From Shimia thalassica (GTDB taxonomy: Bacteria > Pseudomonadota > Alphaproteobacteria > Rhodobacterales > Rhodobacteraceae), in contig NZ_CYTW01000003.1 of NCBI RefSeq assembly GCF_001458215.1, positions 124,001 through 188,000 on the forward strand: a DNA stretch of 64,000 bases, written 5' to 3'. A model generated the notes under the pieces. That model saw only the letters and a list, made by a program, of their open reading frames with translations. It was not told the DNA's origin and did not search any database. Below, piece by piece: positions 46,730 to 56,422 of the stretch (positions within the stretch are counted from its first letter, which is position 1; each line of letters begins with the position of its first letter). The translations under genes were made by a program, and so were the position numbers.

Positions 46730-48604
46730 ATGACAGATTCTGTAGATACCCCCTCCGACCCCTTGACGGGCTATGCCTGTATTCAGGCCTATCTAAAAAC
46801 ATTGGACGGCTCGCCCGGCGTCTACAGAATGCTGGACGCGCAGGCCCGAGTTTTATACGTCGGCAAGGCGCGCAATCTGCGGGCACGCGTGTCCAACTAT
46901 GCGCGACCTTCGGGGCATTCCGGGCGGATTGTCCGAATGATTTCGGAAACCGCGTCGATGATGTTTCTCACGACCCAGACCGAAACCGAAGCGTTGCTGC
47001 TTGAGCAAAACCTGATCAAACAGCTGAAGCCCAAGTATAACGTTCTGCTGCGTGACGATAAGAGCTTTCCAAATATCCTTGTCAGCCATACCCATGATTT
47101 TCCGCAGATCAAAAAGCATCGGGGCAGCAAGAAAGAGAAGGGAAACTACTACGGCCCTTTTGCCAGTGCGGGCGCCGTTAACAGAACGTTGAGCCAGTTA
47201 CAGCGCGTTTTCTTGCTTCGAAATTGCTCGGACTCTCAGTTCGAGAGCCGCACACGACCCTGCCTTCTTTATCAAATCAAACGGTGTTCTGGCCCCTGTG
47301 TCGGCAAGATCAGCGGTGAGGATTACGCCCAAAGCGTCAAGGATGCCGAAAAGTTTCTGTCGGGACGTTCCACCCAGATACAGGAAACACTGGCGGAACA
47401 GATGATGGCGGCGTCTGAAGCCATGGAGTTTGAACGGGCCGCAGCCCTCAGAGACCGCATTCGCGCGCTGACACAGGTTCAGACCGCGCAAGGCATCAAC
47501 CCGCGCGGTGTCGCCGATGCAGATGTGATTGCCCTGCATCTGGAGAATGGGCAGGCCTGTGTGCAGGTCTTCTTTATTCGCGCCAATCAGAACTGGGGGA
47601 ACAAGGATTTCTATCCAAGGGTAGGGGCAGAGATCGACGAAGCCGAAGTTCTTGAAGCCTTCATGGGGCAGTTTTACGATACAAAGGACCCGCCAAGGCA
47701 ATTGATCCTGTCCCACGAGATTGAAAACACGGACCTCATGGAAGAGGCCCTGTCGCAAAAGCTGGGTCGAAAAGTTGAAATCCTCGTACCGCAACGAGGA
47801 GAGAAAGCCGAACTGGTGGCTGGAGCGTCTCGAAATGCACGCGAGAGTCTTGCGCGCAAGATGAGCGAAACGGCAACGCAAGCCAAGCTGCTCAAAGGCG
47901 TTGCCGAAGCGTTTGATCTGGAAGCTCCCCCGCAGCGCATCGAGGTCTACGACAACTCGCACATTCAAGGCACAAACGCTGTGGGTGCCATGATCGTGTC
48001 CGGCCCCGAAGGGTTCATGAAAAACAGCTATCGCAAGTTCAACATCAAAGGTGATGACCTCACCCCCGGGGATGACTTTGGTATGATGAAAGAGGTGCTG
48101 ACGCGTCGCTTCAAACGATTGCTGAAAGAAGATCCAGAGCGCGCACAAGGCATGTGGCCGGATCTGTTGCTGATCGATGGGGGCGCTGGCCAGGTCTCGG
48201 CAGTTGCCGAGATCATGCGCGAATACGGTGTTCAGGATATCCCGATGGTAGGGGTGGCCAAAGGTGTGGACCGTGACCACGGCAAGGAAGAGTTCCACCG
48301 CATCGGCGAACGCCCTTTTGCGTTACGGCGCAATGATCCGGTTTTGTATTTTGTGCAGCGGATGCGGGATGAGGCGCACCGCTTTGCCATTGGCACTCAC
48401 CGTGCAAAACGGGCCAAGGCCGTGGGGGCCACACCGCTTGATGATGTACCGGGTGTTGGCGCAACTCGGAAACGCGCTCTGTTGGCGCATTTCGGCTCTG
48501 CAAAAGCCGTCGGGCGTGCAAACCTTGCTGACCTGAAAGCGGTTGATGGCATTTCGGGCGCATTGGCCGAAACGATTTACGACTATTTCCATGAAAAAGG
48601 GTAG
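46730..48604 (+). CDS. uvrC: Excinuclease ABC subunit C
   Basis: This 624-residue nuclease makes both incisions in nucleotide excision repair. The N-terminal GIY-YIG domain is GSPGVYRMLDAQARVLYVGKA, the UVR domain lies near residue 220, and the endonuclease V-like part contains RIEVYDNSHIQGTNAVGAMIV and LLLIDGGAGQV. The tandem helix-hairpin-helix ends the protein (DVPGVGATRKRALLAHFG). ATG 46730 follows AAAGGG. The open frame back to 46583 falls in the repeat-rich spacer and is not coding. Confidence 0.96.
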   Translation: MTDSVDTPSDPLTGYACIQAYLKTLDGSPGVYRMLDAQARVLYVGKARNLRARVSNYARPSGHSGRIVRMISETASMMFLTTQTETEALLLEQNLIKQLKPKYNVLLRDDKSFPNILVSHTHDFPQIKKHRGSKKEKGNYYGPFASAGAVNRTLSQLQRVFLLRNCSDSQFESRTRPCLLYQIKRCSGPCVGKISGEDYAQSVKDAEKFLSGRSTQIQETLAEQMMAASEAMEFERAAALRDRIRALTQVQTAQGINPRGVADADVIALHLENGQACVQVFFIRANQNWGNKDFYPRVGAEIDEAEVLEAFMGQFYDTKDPPRQLILSHEIENTDLMEEALSQKLGRKVEILVPQRGEKAELVAGASRNARESLARKMSETATQAKLLKGVAEAFDLEAPPQRIEVYDNSHIQGTNAVGAMIVSGPEGFMKNSYRKFNIKGDDLTPGDDFGMMKEVLTRRFKRLLKEDPERAQGMWPDLLLIDGGAGQVSAVAEIMREYGVQDIPMVGVAKGVDRDHGKEEFHRIGERPFALRRNDPVLYFVQRMRDEAHRFAIGTHRAKRAKAVGATPLDDVPGVGATRKRALLAHFGSAKAVGRANLADLKAVDGISGALAETIYDYFHEKG

Positions 48605-48659
48605 GGACCTGCGCCCCTACCCCTAGTGTTGGTTTGAAACCATCAATGCGCGCAACCTG

Positions 48660-50552
48660 TTAAGGTTTGCGCCGCTTGGGCGCGCCACCGCCACCCTTGG
48701 CTGCGTTCGCGGCGCGTGCCTTGTTTTTCTTGCTGTTGGCCTTGCCTTTGGGGGGGGGCGGGCCTTTGGGCTTGGAGCCGGATTTGTTACGCGGCTTCGC
48801 GGCGCTCACGACGCCATCGGGGCGCGTGGTTTCTGGTTTGTGTGAACGCTTCTCACGTGGCCCGTCCGACGATCCGGAGTTGGACGACTTGCGATGCGGG
48901 GGCTTGTCGCGCGACCCTGTGAACTGGCGCGGTTTCGGCCTGCCACCACCACGGGGACCACGGTCATCCGGAAGGTCAGGCGCCTTGTCGAGGCGCGTCA
49001 GTTTGGCGTTATTCTCAACCGTCATGCCCGGGCCGACCTGGGCCAGAAAACCATCAACGCTGGTTTTCAAAATCTGAACATAGCTCAGATCCTGACGCAC
49101 GCGAATGGCGCCAATGTCGTCTTTAGAAAGGCCGCCAGCCTTACACAACATCGGTAAAATGCGACGGGGTTCAGCACCGGCATCACGTCCACCTTCGATT
49201 GAGAACCAAACGCTTTCGCCAAATTCGGCTTTGGGGCGTGGTTTGTTGCGTTCCTGATTGGCAGGAGACAACTCCTCAGGTGCAGAGTGACGTGTTTTGT
49301 AAAACCGCAGATAGGCCGCAGCGATTTGTTCCGGTGCAAAGCTTTCCAGCAGACGAGCCACTGTGGCGGATTCACCTTCGGTGATTGCATCACTCCAGAC
49401 GCTATCGGCCATCATGCGCTCTTCATCGCGCTGGTTGACGGCATCTGCAGAAGGCGCCTCACACCATTCCGGTGTCAGTTTGGCACTCTTCAACAGGCGC
49501 TCGGCCTTGCGGGTGAACTTTGGTGGCACGATCAGGGCACTGACACCCTTGCGTCCGGCACGACCCGTCCGGCCCGAACGGTGCAGCAGCGTTTCATGGC
49601 TGTTTGGCAATTCGGCGTGGATCACAAGATCAAGATTTGGCAAGTCGATGCCGCGCGCAGCAACATCTGTGGCCACGCAAACGCGCGCACGACCATCCCG
49701 CATCGCCTGAAGCGCATGGGTGCGTTCGGCTTGGGACAGTTCGCCGGACAGGGCAACCACGGGGAAGCCGCGGTTGGAAAGACGTGTTGTCAGGCGGTTG
49801 ACCATCGCACGGGTGTTGGCAAATACGATGGCATTGGGGGCCTCGTAGTACCGCAGAACGTTGATGATCGCGTTCTCACCGTCACGCGGGGACACTTGCA
49901 TGGCACGATAGGAAATATCGGCGTGTTGTGTCGTCGTTGACGTCGTCTGGATGCGCAGGGCATCGCGCTGATAGCTTTTGGCAAGCGTGGCAATGTCTTT
50001 GGGAACGGTCGCCGAAAACAGCAGTGTTTGGCGATCATCAGGTGCTTCGCCCAGAATAAACTCGAGATCTTCGCGGAAACCGAGATCAAGCATTTCATCA
50101 GCTTCATCAAGGACAACGGCGCGAATGGCACTCAGATCGATCGAGCCGCGCATGATGTGGTCACGCAAACGGCCGGGCGTTGCCACGACAAAATGGGCAC
50201 CACGTTCAAGGGCGCGGCGCTCATCGCGCATGTCCATACCACCGACGCAGGATGCGACGACAGATCCGGCACGGGCATAAAGCCAAGCAAATTCACGTTT
50301 GACCTGAAGGGCAAGTTCGCGGGTTGGGGCGATGATCAGGGCAAGAGGGGCAGAGGCGCGTTCAAGCTGGTCAGCGTCGCCAAGTACGGTCGGAGCAATG
50401 GCGAGGCCGAAGCCTACTGTTTTACCCGAACCGGTTTGGGCGGAGACAAGCAGATCGCGACCTGCGAGTTCTGGGTCGGAGACGGCTTCCTGAACCGGAG
50501 TTAGGGCGTCATATCCACGATGCGCGAGGGCATCGGCAAGAGGTTGTTTCAC
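48660..50552 (-). CDS. DEAD-box RNA helicase with DbpA-like domain and basic tail
   Basis: This 630-residue helicase has the Q motif (LTPVQEAV), SAQTGSGKT, PTRELALQ, VATPGRLRD, the DEAD box (LDEADEMLDLG), SAT, and HRSGRTGRAGRKG. A DbpA/CsdA-type RNA-binding domain (WFSIEGGRDAGAEPRRILPML) follows near residue 460. The last 90 residues are rich in Lys, Pro and Gly and are probably disordered. It likely acts in ribosome assembly or RNA decay in cold conditions. The start ATG is at 50552. Confidence 0.92.
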   Translation of the reverse strand: MKQPLADALAHRGYDALTPVQEAVSDPELAGRDLLVSAQTGSGKTVGFGLAIAPTVLGDADQLERASAPLALIIAPTRELALQVKREFAWLYARAGSVVASCVGGMDMRDERRALERGAHFVVATPGRLRDHIMRGSIDLSAIRAVVLDEADEMLDLGFREDLEFILGEAPDDRQTLLFSATVPKDIATLAKSYQRDALRIQTTSTTTQHADISYRAMQVSPRDGENAIINVLRYYEAPNAIVFANTRAMVNRLTTRLSNRGFPVVALSGELSQAERTHALQAMRDGRARVCVATDVAARGIDLPNLDLVIHAELPNSHETLLHRSGRTGRAGRKGVSALIVPPKFTRKAERLLKSAKLTPEWCEAPSADAVNQRDEERMMADSVWSDAITEGESATVARLLESFAPEQIAAAYLRFYKTRHSAPEELSPANQERNKPRPKAEFGESVWFSIEGGRDAGAEPRRILPMLCKAGGLSKDDIGAIRVRQDLSYVQILKTSVDGFLAQVGPGMTVENNAKLTRLDKAPDLPDDRGPRGGGRPKPRQFTGSRDKPPHRKSSNSGSSDGPREKRSHKPETTRPDGVVSAAKPRNKSGSKPKGPPPPKGKANSKKNKARAANAAKGGGGAPKRRKP

Positions 50553-50726
50553 GGAGGCGGCTTTCGTTTCTAAGAGATCGAGGGCAGATGCGGTTCACCA
50601 GCACCAAGTGCCCCAAGCTTCTTAGGCGGGGCCAAGGCATCCGTCTAACCTCTTTACCCTTGAATGTATAGGGGTTGGCGCAGATGGATACTTCCCCCTG
50701 CGGGACAGACAGGTTAGGTAGACATC

Positions 50727-51392
50727 ATGACCTGGACGATACCGAATATTCTTTCGCTGCTTCGCCTGATCGCAGCCCCTATGGTGGCCGTGATGTTCCT
50801 GTATTTCACACGGCCTTATGCGGACTGGTTCGCATTGTGTTTATTCGTCGTTGCCTCCGTAACGGATTGGTTTGACGGATATCTTGCGCGCTCTTGGGGG
50901 CAGGAAACCAAAATGGGCGCGATGATAGATCCTATCGCGGACAAGGCGATGGTCTTGATTGCCCTGATGGTGATTGTGGGCTTTTCAAACGAGCACTGGA
51001 CACCGTGGCTTGTTTTGCCTGCGACAGTGATTTTGTTCCGCGAAGTGTTCGTATCCGGTTTGCGCGAATTTCTGGGCGATGTGGCCGGAACCCTCAAGGT
51101 GACCAAGCTTGCCAAGTGGAAAACCGCGACCCAGATGGTGGCGATTGCATTCCTCTTTGGGCAGGGCGTGTTCGAGCATTACCTCGGCATGTCATCGTGG
51201 GGCATGGATCAGGCGCTGGTTGACCAGATCATGCTCGGCGAAGTCGAGGACACACAAGGTCTTTTGTGGAAATTCAACGGTATGATCTGGACGGGCTGGA
51301 TTGGTATCGTGCTGTTGTGGATCGCCGCAATCCTGACCGGTGTCACCGGAGTGGATTATTATCTCAAAGCGCGACGACACCTGAAGGATTAA
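50727..51392 (+). CDS. pgsA: CDP-diacylglycerol-glycerol-3-phosphate 3-phosphatidyltransferase
   Basis: This 221-residue membrane enzyme makes phosphatidylglycerol phosphate. It has the CDP-alcohol phosphotransferase signature DWFDGYLARSWGQETKMGAMID, with the DG..AR..G...D pattern. The N-terminus IPNILSLLRLIAAP is conserved. It starts a three-gene + strand unit with moaD and moaE, an order often found in alphaproteobacteria after uvrC. Confidence 0.95.
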   Translation: MTWTIPNILSLLRLIAAPMVAVMFLYFTRPYADWFALCLFVVASVTDWFDGYLARSWGQETKMGAMIDPIADKAMVLIALMVIVGFSNEHWTPWLVLPATVILFREVFVSGLREFLGDVAGTLKVTKLAKWKTATQMVAIAFLFGQGVFEHYLGMSSWGMDQALVDQIMLGEVEDTQGLLWKFNGMIWTGWIGIVLLWIAAILTGVTGVDYYLKARRHLKD

Positions 51393-51396
51393 GACC

Positions 51397-51648
51397 GTGA
51401 CGATAACTGTTCTTTATTTTGCATGGGTGCGGGAACGCATTGGTCTTCCGAAAGAAACGGTCGAGACCACCGCCGCAACCGTTATGGATCTGGTTGAGGA
51501 ATTGCGCGCACGCGAAGAGCGTTATGCGATGGCCTTTTCAGATCTCTCGGCCTTGCGCGTCGCTGTGGATCAGGACCTGACCGAGTTTGACGCAACTCTC
51601 GACGGGGTGCGTGAGGTTGCCTTCTTCCCGCCCATGACCGGAGGCTAA
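51397..51648 (+). CDS. moaD: Molybdopterin synthase small subunit MoaD
   Basis: This 83-residue ubiquitin-like protein ends with Gly-Gly (FPPMTGG), the site of the thiocarboxylate used for molybdopterin. Start GTG 51397 is 4 bases after pgsA. It pairs with MoaE 5 bases downstream. Confidence 0.94.
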   Translation: MTITVLYFAWVRERIGLPKETVETTAATVMDLVEELRAREERYAMAFSDLSALRVAVDQDLTEFDATLDGVREVAFFPPMTGG

Positions 51649-51653
51649 GGCGG

Positions 51654-52097
51654 ATGCGTATCGTTGTTCAATCTGCTCCGTTTGATTTTGGTGCGGAGGC
51701 TCAAGGCTTTGCCAGCGGCCATAAAGACATGGGCGCGATCGTAACATTCACGGGCGTTGTGCGGGATCTGGAAGGCGATACACTGGACCGGATGGTGATC
51801 GAGCACTATCCGGGCATGACGGAAAAGGCTTTGGAAAAAATCGCGACCGAAGCCATGTCGCGCTGGGGACTGGGCGATGCCTTGGTAATCCATCGCTTTG
51901 GAGAGCTTCGCCCCGGTGACATGATCATGATGGTTGCGACGGCCGCACCGCATCGCGTTGATGCTTTTGATGCCGCAGAATACCTGATGGACTATCTCAA
52001 ATCCCGCGCGCCTTTCTGGAAGCAGGAATTTACCTCCGATGGCGGGGCTTGGGTGGCTGCCAAGGACGAAGACGAAGACGCGCTCAAACGCTGGTAA
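51654..52097 (+). CDS. moaE: Molybdopterin synthase catalytic subunit MoaE
   Basis: This 147-residue enzyme adds two sulfurs to cyclic pyranopterin monophosphate. It has the family segments FTGVVRDLEGDTLDRMVIEHY, ALVIHRFGELRPGDMIMMVA and LKSRAPFWKQEFT with its Lys. It is separated from moaD by 5 bases. Its end converges on the beta-lactamase gene. Confidence 0.95.
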   Translation: MRIVVQSAPFDFGAEAQGFASGHKDMGAIVTFTGVVRDLEGDTLDRMVIEHYPGMTEKALEKIATEAMSRWGLGDALVIHRFGELRPGDMIMMVATAAPHRVDAFDAAEYLMDYLKSRAPFWKQEFTSDGGAWVAAKDEDEDALKRW

Positions 52098-52105
52098 ACG
52101 ACGGC

Positions 52106-52136
52106 GAACGCTATCTGGCCCCATCCTACAGCGTTC
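52106..52136. terminator. Weak hairpin between moaE and the beta-lactamase gene
   Basis: GAACGCT (52106-52112) and AGCGTTC (52130-52136) pair over 7 bases with a 17-base loop. It sits in the 42-base gap between two convergent genes. It has no T-run and is only a possible terminator. Confidence 0.35.
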
Positions 52137-52139
52137 AGA

Positions 52140-52946
52140 TCAGAATATCCCGAACGTGCTCAGGAACTCATAAGCAAGCTGTTTGCGCAGTTTCGCGTCC
52201 GAGCGGGAATGTATGTCGATGTTAAGCGCGAACACGTAGAATTCGTCCGACCGTTCGACCCACCCGACGTACCAACCCAAATCCGGTGAAGGCGTGTTGG
52301 TCCAGCCCGACTTGGCATAGAGTGTCGACCGGCCTGAGTGGTCCGTTCTGAGAATATCCCGCACAGCCTTTTGTGTTTTGGACGAGATGGGCAAGGTTTC
52401 CTGCGCCAAAGAGGTAAGGAAACGGACCTGTTCAAGTGCGCTGATCTCGAGCGGACCTTTGAGCCAGAAATGCTCGACATCCGTGCCGGTCTGTTGGTTA
52501 CCGTATGCGAGAACCTCCAGATACCTTTGGTACTGGCCAAGACCAACGCGGCGCGCCACTTCTTGAAATACTGGAACATTGGACACGCGGATTGCCTCGC
52601 GCAGAGACATATCTTTCTCCCACGCCTTAAAGGGCTGGGGTTTGCCGCCGTAAGGCACGACTTCGTTCTCATCCGCCACAACCCCGAGATCAAGCGCGAT
52701 CAGGCTGTTGGCGACTTTGAAGGTGGATGCGGGGATGAAACGGGTGCTGGCCCGGTTTGCACCCACAACTGTCAGGGTGTCTGCGGACACATCATAAAGA
52801 ACAAAGGTGCCATCCGTGGTGTGGTTGCGAAAAACCTCTTCGAGATCGTCGCGATAAATCGTGTCCTCCGCAAAAAGCGGAAAGGACCACATCCAGAAAA
52901 GAACAAACAAACCGGCCAGCTGAAGCCGTTCAATAATAACGTTCAT
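52140..52946 (-). CDS. Class D beta-lactamase (OXA-like)
   Basis: This protein of about 268 residues has a hydrophobic N-terminal segment and all class D motifs: the active Ser in STFK (residues 74-77), SNV (122-124), YGN (148-150), KSG (212-214) and GWYVGWVE. The HFWLKGPLEIS region is also conserved. It should hydrolyse penicillins, though the spectrum is unknown. No mobile element is near it and its codon use resembles neighbours, so it looks intrinsic. The start ATG 52946 is chosen over 52997 because it opens a signal peptide. Confidence 0.9.
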   Translation of the reverse strand: MNVIIERLQLAGLFVLFWMWSFPLFAEDTIYRDDLEEVFRNHTTDGTFVLYDVSADTLTVVGANRASTRFIPASTFKVANSLIALDLGVVADENEVVPYGGKPQPFKAWEKDMSLREAIRVSNVPVFQEVARRVGLGQYQRYLEVLAYGNQQTGTDVEHFWLKGPLEISALEQVRFLTSLAQETLPISSKTQKAVRDILRTDHSGRSTLYAKSGWTNTPSPDLGWYVGWVERSDEFYVFALNIDIHSRSDAKLRKQLAYEFLSTFGIF

Positions 52947-53006
52947 GGCTGGAAAAGTAGCAGAGGGCACCCGCACGGGCCAGATCAGCCCGCACAAACA
53001 GAGAAA

Positions 53007-53321
53007 TCAGTTCTCGATTTGGCTGCGCAACTCTTCGGCTTCATGGCGCGCGTCGCGCAGGCCTTCCATTGCGGCGGCCAGTTCTGCCTCTGTCTGTGCC
53101 AACTGATTGGTCAACTCTGCTTCGCGCTGTTGAAGATAGGTGATCGCCTGATCCCGTGTTTCTTCGGCTTCGTGCAATTCCTGTCCCATCTGCTCAAGCT
53201 GATCTACATCCGCCTGCGACACGCGCGTAAAGCGATGGATGAGCCAGTTCGCGAACCAACCCAGGCAAAAGGCCACGAACAAGATGGCTGCGGTCACAAA
53301 GATAAAGTTAATTCGCGTCAT
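53007..53321 (-). CDS. Single-helix coiled-coil membrane protein
   Basis: This 104-residue protein starts with a short cytoplasmic or leader end, one membrane helix (NFIFVTAAILFVAFCLGWFANW, quoted in part), and a long heptad-rich segment from about residue 37 to the end with many Glu, Gln and Ala. The start ATG at 53321 overlaps the OmpA gene's end by 14 bases, implying coupled translation. It may support or anchor the OmpA-family protein. I know no named family. Confidence 0.75.
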   Translation of the reverse strand: MTRINFIFVTAAILFVAFCLGWFANWLIHRFTRVSQADVDQLEQMGQELHEAEETRDQAITYLQQREAELTNQLAQTEAELAAAMEGLRDARHEAEELRSQIEN

Positions 53322-55383
53322 CTTGAGGGGTCTCCTGCTGCGTCTCGCCGGCAGATTGCGTGCTTGAAGCTTCGTTTTGTGGATCTGCCGCACCGGAACG
53401 GGCGTCCACTTGAGGGTCGGCACTGGTCGTATCGCCAGTTTCGGCAGGGGGTTCTGGCGACGCCTCTGTCTCTGGCGATGCCTCCTGCGTTTCCGGAGTC
53501 GCCGCATTTTCCGCAGCAGCAGCGGCGGCCGCCGCGGCCTCTTGCGCTTCAAGAGTTGTCGGCTCTTCCTCGACCGGCTTTGGGCGGATCAGGACAAATT
53601 CAATACGACGGTTTGCTTCACGACCTTCTTCGGTGTCGTTGTCGTCAATAGGCTGGCTTTCACCATACCCTTTTGCCGTGAAGGTCGAGGTCAGCAAACG
53701 CCGTTCGGCCAATGCGTTCAGAACCGATTGTGCCCGTGTTTGCGACAGGGCCTGATTCATTTCTTCGCGACCTTGGCTGTCGGTGTGTCCCTGAATCTCG
53801 AGCCGGATTTGAGAACAGTCTTTCAAAACGGTCGCGATCTTGTCGATCACCGGAGCAGCACTGGCATCTAGTGTGCCGGAACCGGGTTCAAATACGATCT
53901 TGTCGGACTGAAGGATCGTTTTGATCATGCTTTCGCATTCATCCGGTGTTGGCAGCTGAGCCACAGGATCGAGCGCTTCGACATATTTCACGTCAATGCT
54001 GAAATGATCCGTTTGGGACAGCTTTTCCGCAAGGGCGCGAGCAATATCTGCATTTGCGTCGGGTTCACCTGTTGTACCGCTCACCGCGACAGAGTCGGGC
54101 GTTACACGCAAGACCCCGTTATGGAGATGCGACAGGGCGTCCAGACCCGCCATGACGCGCACGGACCAAGTCATTGGCAGCGTTTCATCAAGGCGTGCTG
54201 CCATATGAACGGTGCCACTGCCAAATCGTGCGTGGGCATAGCTTTCAGCAGTGTTGCGGGCGATCTCGTTTTGCAAACGGCCTCGCAACTGGAGCAGCCC
54301 TTCGGGGCTTAACGTTGCTGTAAATTCAGGTGTCGTATCGTCGGCTTCGACAATCACCGGCAAGGTAGAATGCAGTGCAAAAACGTCAGGCAAAGAGGTT
54401 TCCATCTCGCCGACCACACGATCAAACAATCCTTGCTCTGTGCCAGTGCGCGCTACAAGAGTGACGTCGGCATCTGAAAAGGTAACCGATCCACCACCAA
54501 GGGTTTTGAGGCCCCCAATCGCGATCTCGGCTGCCTGAGACCAAGTTGGTGTCGGCACGCCCAGACCGATGGTACAGGTCGCCGGACCTTCGAGGCCGGC
54601 ATCGGCTGCCGCCTTGAGAATACGCTGGCGTGATTCTTCGCTTTCGGCAGAACAGGCGTCAAATCGCGTGCCTTCATCATCAATCAAAAACCGCAGCGTA
54701 AAGGGCGTGATAACCGGACGCGGCGCCGAGATGTTCAGGACGATATCAATGGATGCCGGGGCACGGCGGCGCAGGTCGTTTTCAAGTTCCTGACGCTGTG
54801 CGGCGCTGTCGCTTGTGGCTGTCACAGCGACGCGGCCAGCTTCGACCGAAATCTTGGCGCGGGGAAGCAATTCCAAAGCCGAAAGTGCAAACCCGACAGC
54901 CGCATTCCAGCCTTCGGGTGACGAATAATCCGCAGCCTCAAGAAAGTCGGTCACTTTGGGAGTGCCCGACAAGCCTGCCAGCTGATCACGAATACGCGTG
55001 CGATTTGCGTTCTCGGGGATCAATCCGATCAGCTGGATTCCAGCGTCATTTCGAAGGATCTCAACGGAAAAGCGTGGCGGCCCGATATCGATGCTGGCCT
55101 CGACCTGCATGTTGTCGATCACACGGGCGGTGTCCACGATCTGACCAGCTGCCGAGATGGCCTTGAAACGATCAGCTTCGGTTGGTGCGACGCCGGTGAT
55201 AAACACGCGCAGGCCTTCGGTGTGCACTTTCGACCACGTCATACCCTGCTGGTGCAGGTTATGCATGACTGATCTCCGCGAGCTTTCTTCGATCATGTCG
55301 GCCGAGAAACTGGCGGCAACAAGACTCAGAATAGCAGCGGAAGAAAAAGTCGTACCTATGATAAGTAGTGAGGACAGGCGCAT
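53308..55383 (-). CDS. OmpA-family protein with BON-like N-terminus and acidic C-terminal tail
   Basis: This 691-residue envelope protein has an N-terminal helix (signal-anchor), a BON-like fold near residues 55-95 (LRVFITGVAPTEADRF), and a long middle region with more BON-like pieces. An OmpA peptidoglycan-binding domain (about residues 490-597) contains LEIQGHTDSQGREE and NRRIEF. After it come about 92 residues of Glu/Ala/Pro/Thr/Gln-rich sequence (53311-53586). Most OmpA-type proteins end at the domain, so the tail is unusual. Confidence 0.87.
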   Translation of the reverse strand: MRLSSLLIIGTTFSSAAILSLVAASFSADMIEESSRRSVMHNLHQQGMTWSKVHTEGLRVFITGVAPTEADRFKAISAAGQIVDTARVIDNMQVEASIDIGPPRFSVEILRNDAGIQLIGLIPENANRTRIRDQLAGLSGTPKVTDFLEAADYSSPEGWNAAVGFALSALELLPRAKISVEAGRVAVTATSDSAAQRQELENDLRRRAPASIDIVLNISAPRPVITPFTLRFLIDDEGTRFDACSAESEESRQRILKAAADAGLEGPATCTIGLGVPTPTWSQAAEIAIGGLKTLGGGSVTFSDADVTLVARTGTEQGLFDRVVGEMETSLPDVFALHSTLPVIVEADDTTPEFTATLSPEGLLQLRGRLQNEIARNTAESYAHARFGSGTVHMAARLDETLPMTWSVRVMAGLDALSHLHNGVLRVTPDSVAVSGTTGEPDANADIARALAEKLSQTDHFSIDVKYVEALDPVAQLPTPDECESMIKTILQSDKIVFEPGSGTLDASAAPVIDKIATVLKDCSQIRLEIQGHTDSQGREEMNQALSQTRAQSVLNALAERRLLTSTFTAKGYGESQPIDDNDTEEGREANRRIEFVLIRPKPVEEEPTTLEAQEAAAAAAAAAENAATPETQEASPETEASPEPPAETGDTTSADPQVDARSGAADPQNEASSTQSAGETQQETPQDDAN

Positions 55384-55444
55384 TCTTCGCGGTCTTTTAT
55401 TGGGCGTTTCTTGGCTTGATACGACGCTGTGACCGGGACTGCAA

Positions 55445-56410
55445 TCAAAGGAAGCAAGCAGCGGCGAAAAACAGCAAAGGGATAAAACCGGTGTCCCGGT
55501 TGGCGCGGAACAGCATCATCAGAAGGTGATTGTCCTCAGTATCCAGTTTGCGCATCTGCCATTGCATGTGCCATCCCATCGCCCAAGGCCCCGCCAAGGC
55601 GACCACCAAAGACAACGGGCTGCGGTCTAGGCAGGCCAGCACAACGGCAAGCGCCATCAGGGAAACGGTGGCGATCAAAAAGCCCTGCAACCATTGCGGG
55701 GTTTTCTCTGCAAACAGGCGGGCGGTTGATTTGACGCCGATCAAAGCATCATCTTCGGTGTCCTGATGGGCATAGATCGTGTCGTAAAATAACGTCCATG
55801 CAATCCCCGCGAGATACAGCACAACAGCGGGCCATCCAAGGCTGCCCGTGTGGGCGGTCCATGCCAGCAGAGCCCCCCAATTAAAGGCGATGCCGAGAAA
55901 CACCTGTGGCCACCAGGTAAAGCGCTTTGCAAACGGGTAAACCGCGACGGGAACAAGTGACAGCACGCCAAGCAAGATGGCAGATGTGTTGAAGGTCAAA
56001 AGAACGCAGAGACCAATCAGGGCCTGCACCACCAGCCAGACGGCGGCCTGTTTCGCGCTCACCTGACCTGACGGTATCGGACGAGAGCGGGTGCGTTCGA
56101 CCTGAGCGTCAAAATCGCGGTCTGTGATATCGTTCCATGTGCACCCTGCACCCCGCATCACGAAGGCTCCGATGGCGCATCCCACGGCGATCCACAGATC
56201 AAACCAGCTGTACTGCCCGTCTGACAACATTGCCAACAACAGCGCCATCCAGCAGGGCAACAGCAGCAGCCATGTTCCAATGGGACGGTCCGCACGGGAC
56301 AGACGCAGATAGGGGCGCGTCGCCGCCGGAGCGAGATGATCAACCCAGTTCCCGCGAACTGCGTCGGAAACTTGGCCTGCGGGCTCTGGCGTTGTGGGTG
56401 TGTCGACCAT
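55445..56410 (-). CDS. ubiA: 4-hydroxybenzoate octaprenyltransferase
   Basis: This 321-residue membrane prenyltransferase adds the side chain in ubiquinone synthesis. Both Asp-rich motifs are present: NDITDRDFDAQVERTRSRP and DTIYAHQDTEDDALIGVKS. Several helices are visible. The ATG at 56410 gives the usual length. The frame is open to 56869, but that part overlaps rsmE on the other strand. It is divergent from rsmE with a 12-base gap. Confidence 0.94.
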   Translation of the reverse strand: MVDTPTTPEPAGQVSDAVRGNWVDHLAPAATRPYLRLSRADRPIGTWLLLLPCWMALLLAMLSDGQYSWFDLWIAVGCAIGAFVMRGAGCTWNDITDRDFDAQVERTRSRPIPSGQVSAKQAAVWLVVQALIGLCVLLTFNTSAILLGVLSLVPVAVYPFAKRFTWWPQVFLGIAFNWGALLAWTAHTGSLGWPAVVLYLAGIAWTLFYDTIYAHQDTEDDALIGVKSTARLFAEKTPQWLQGFLIATVSLMALAVVLACLDRSPLSLVVALAGPWAMGWHMQWQMRKLDTEDNHLLMMLFRANRDTGFIPLLFFAAACFL

Positions 56411-56422
56411 ATGTAGGTGTCC

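Noticed and set aside
52338..53651. A 437-codon + strand frame over the beta-lactamase and coiled-coil genes
   Set aside because: It is antisense to a gene with complete class D motifs and crosses gene borders. No domain is visible.
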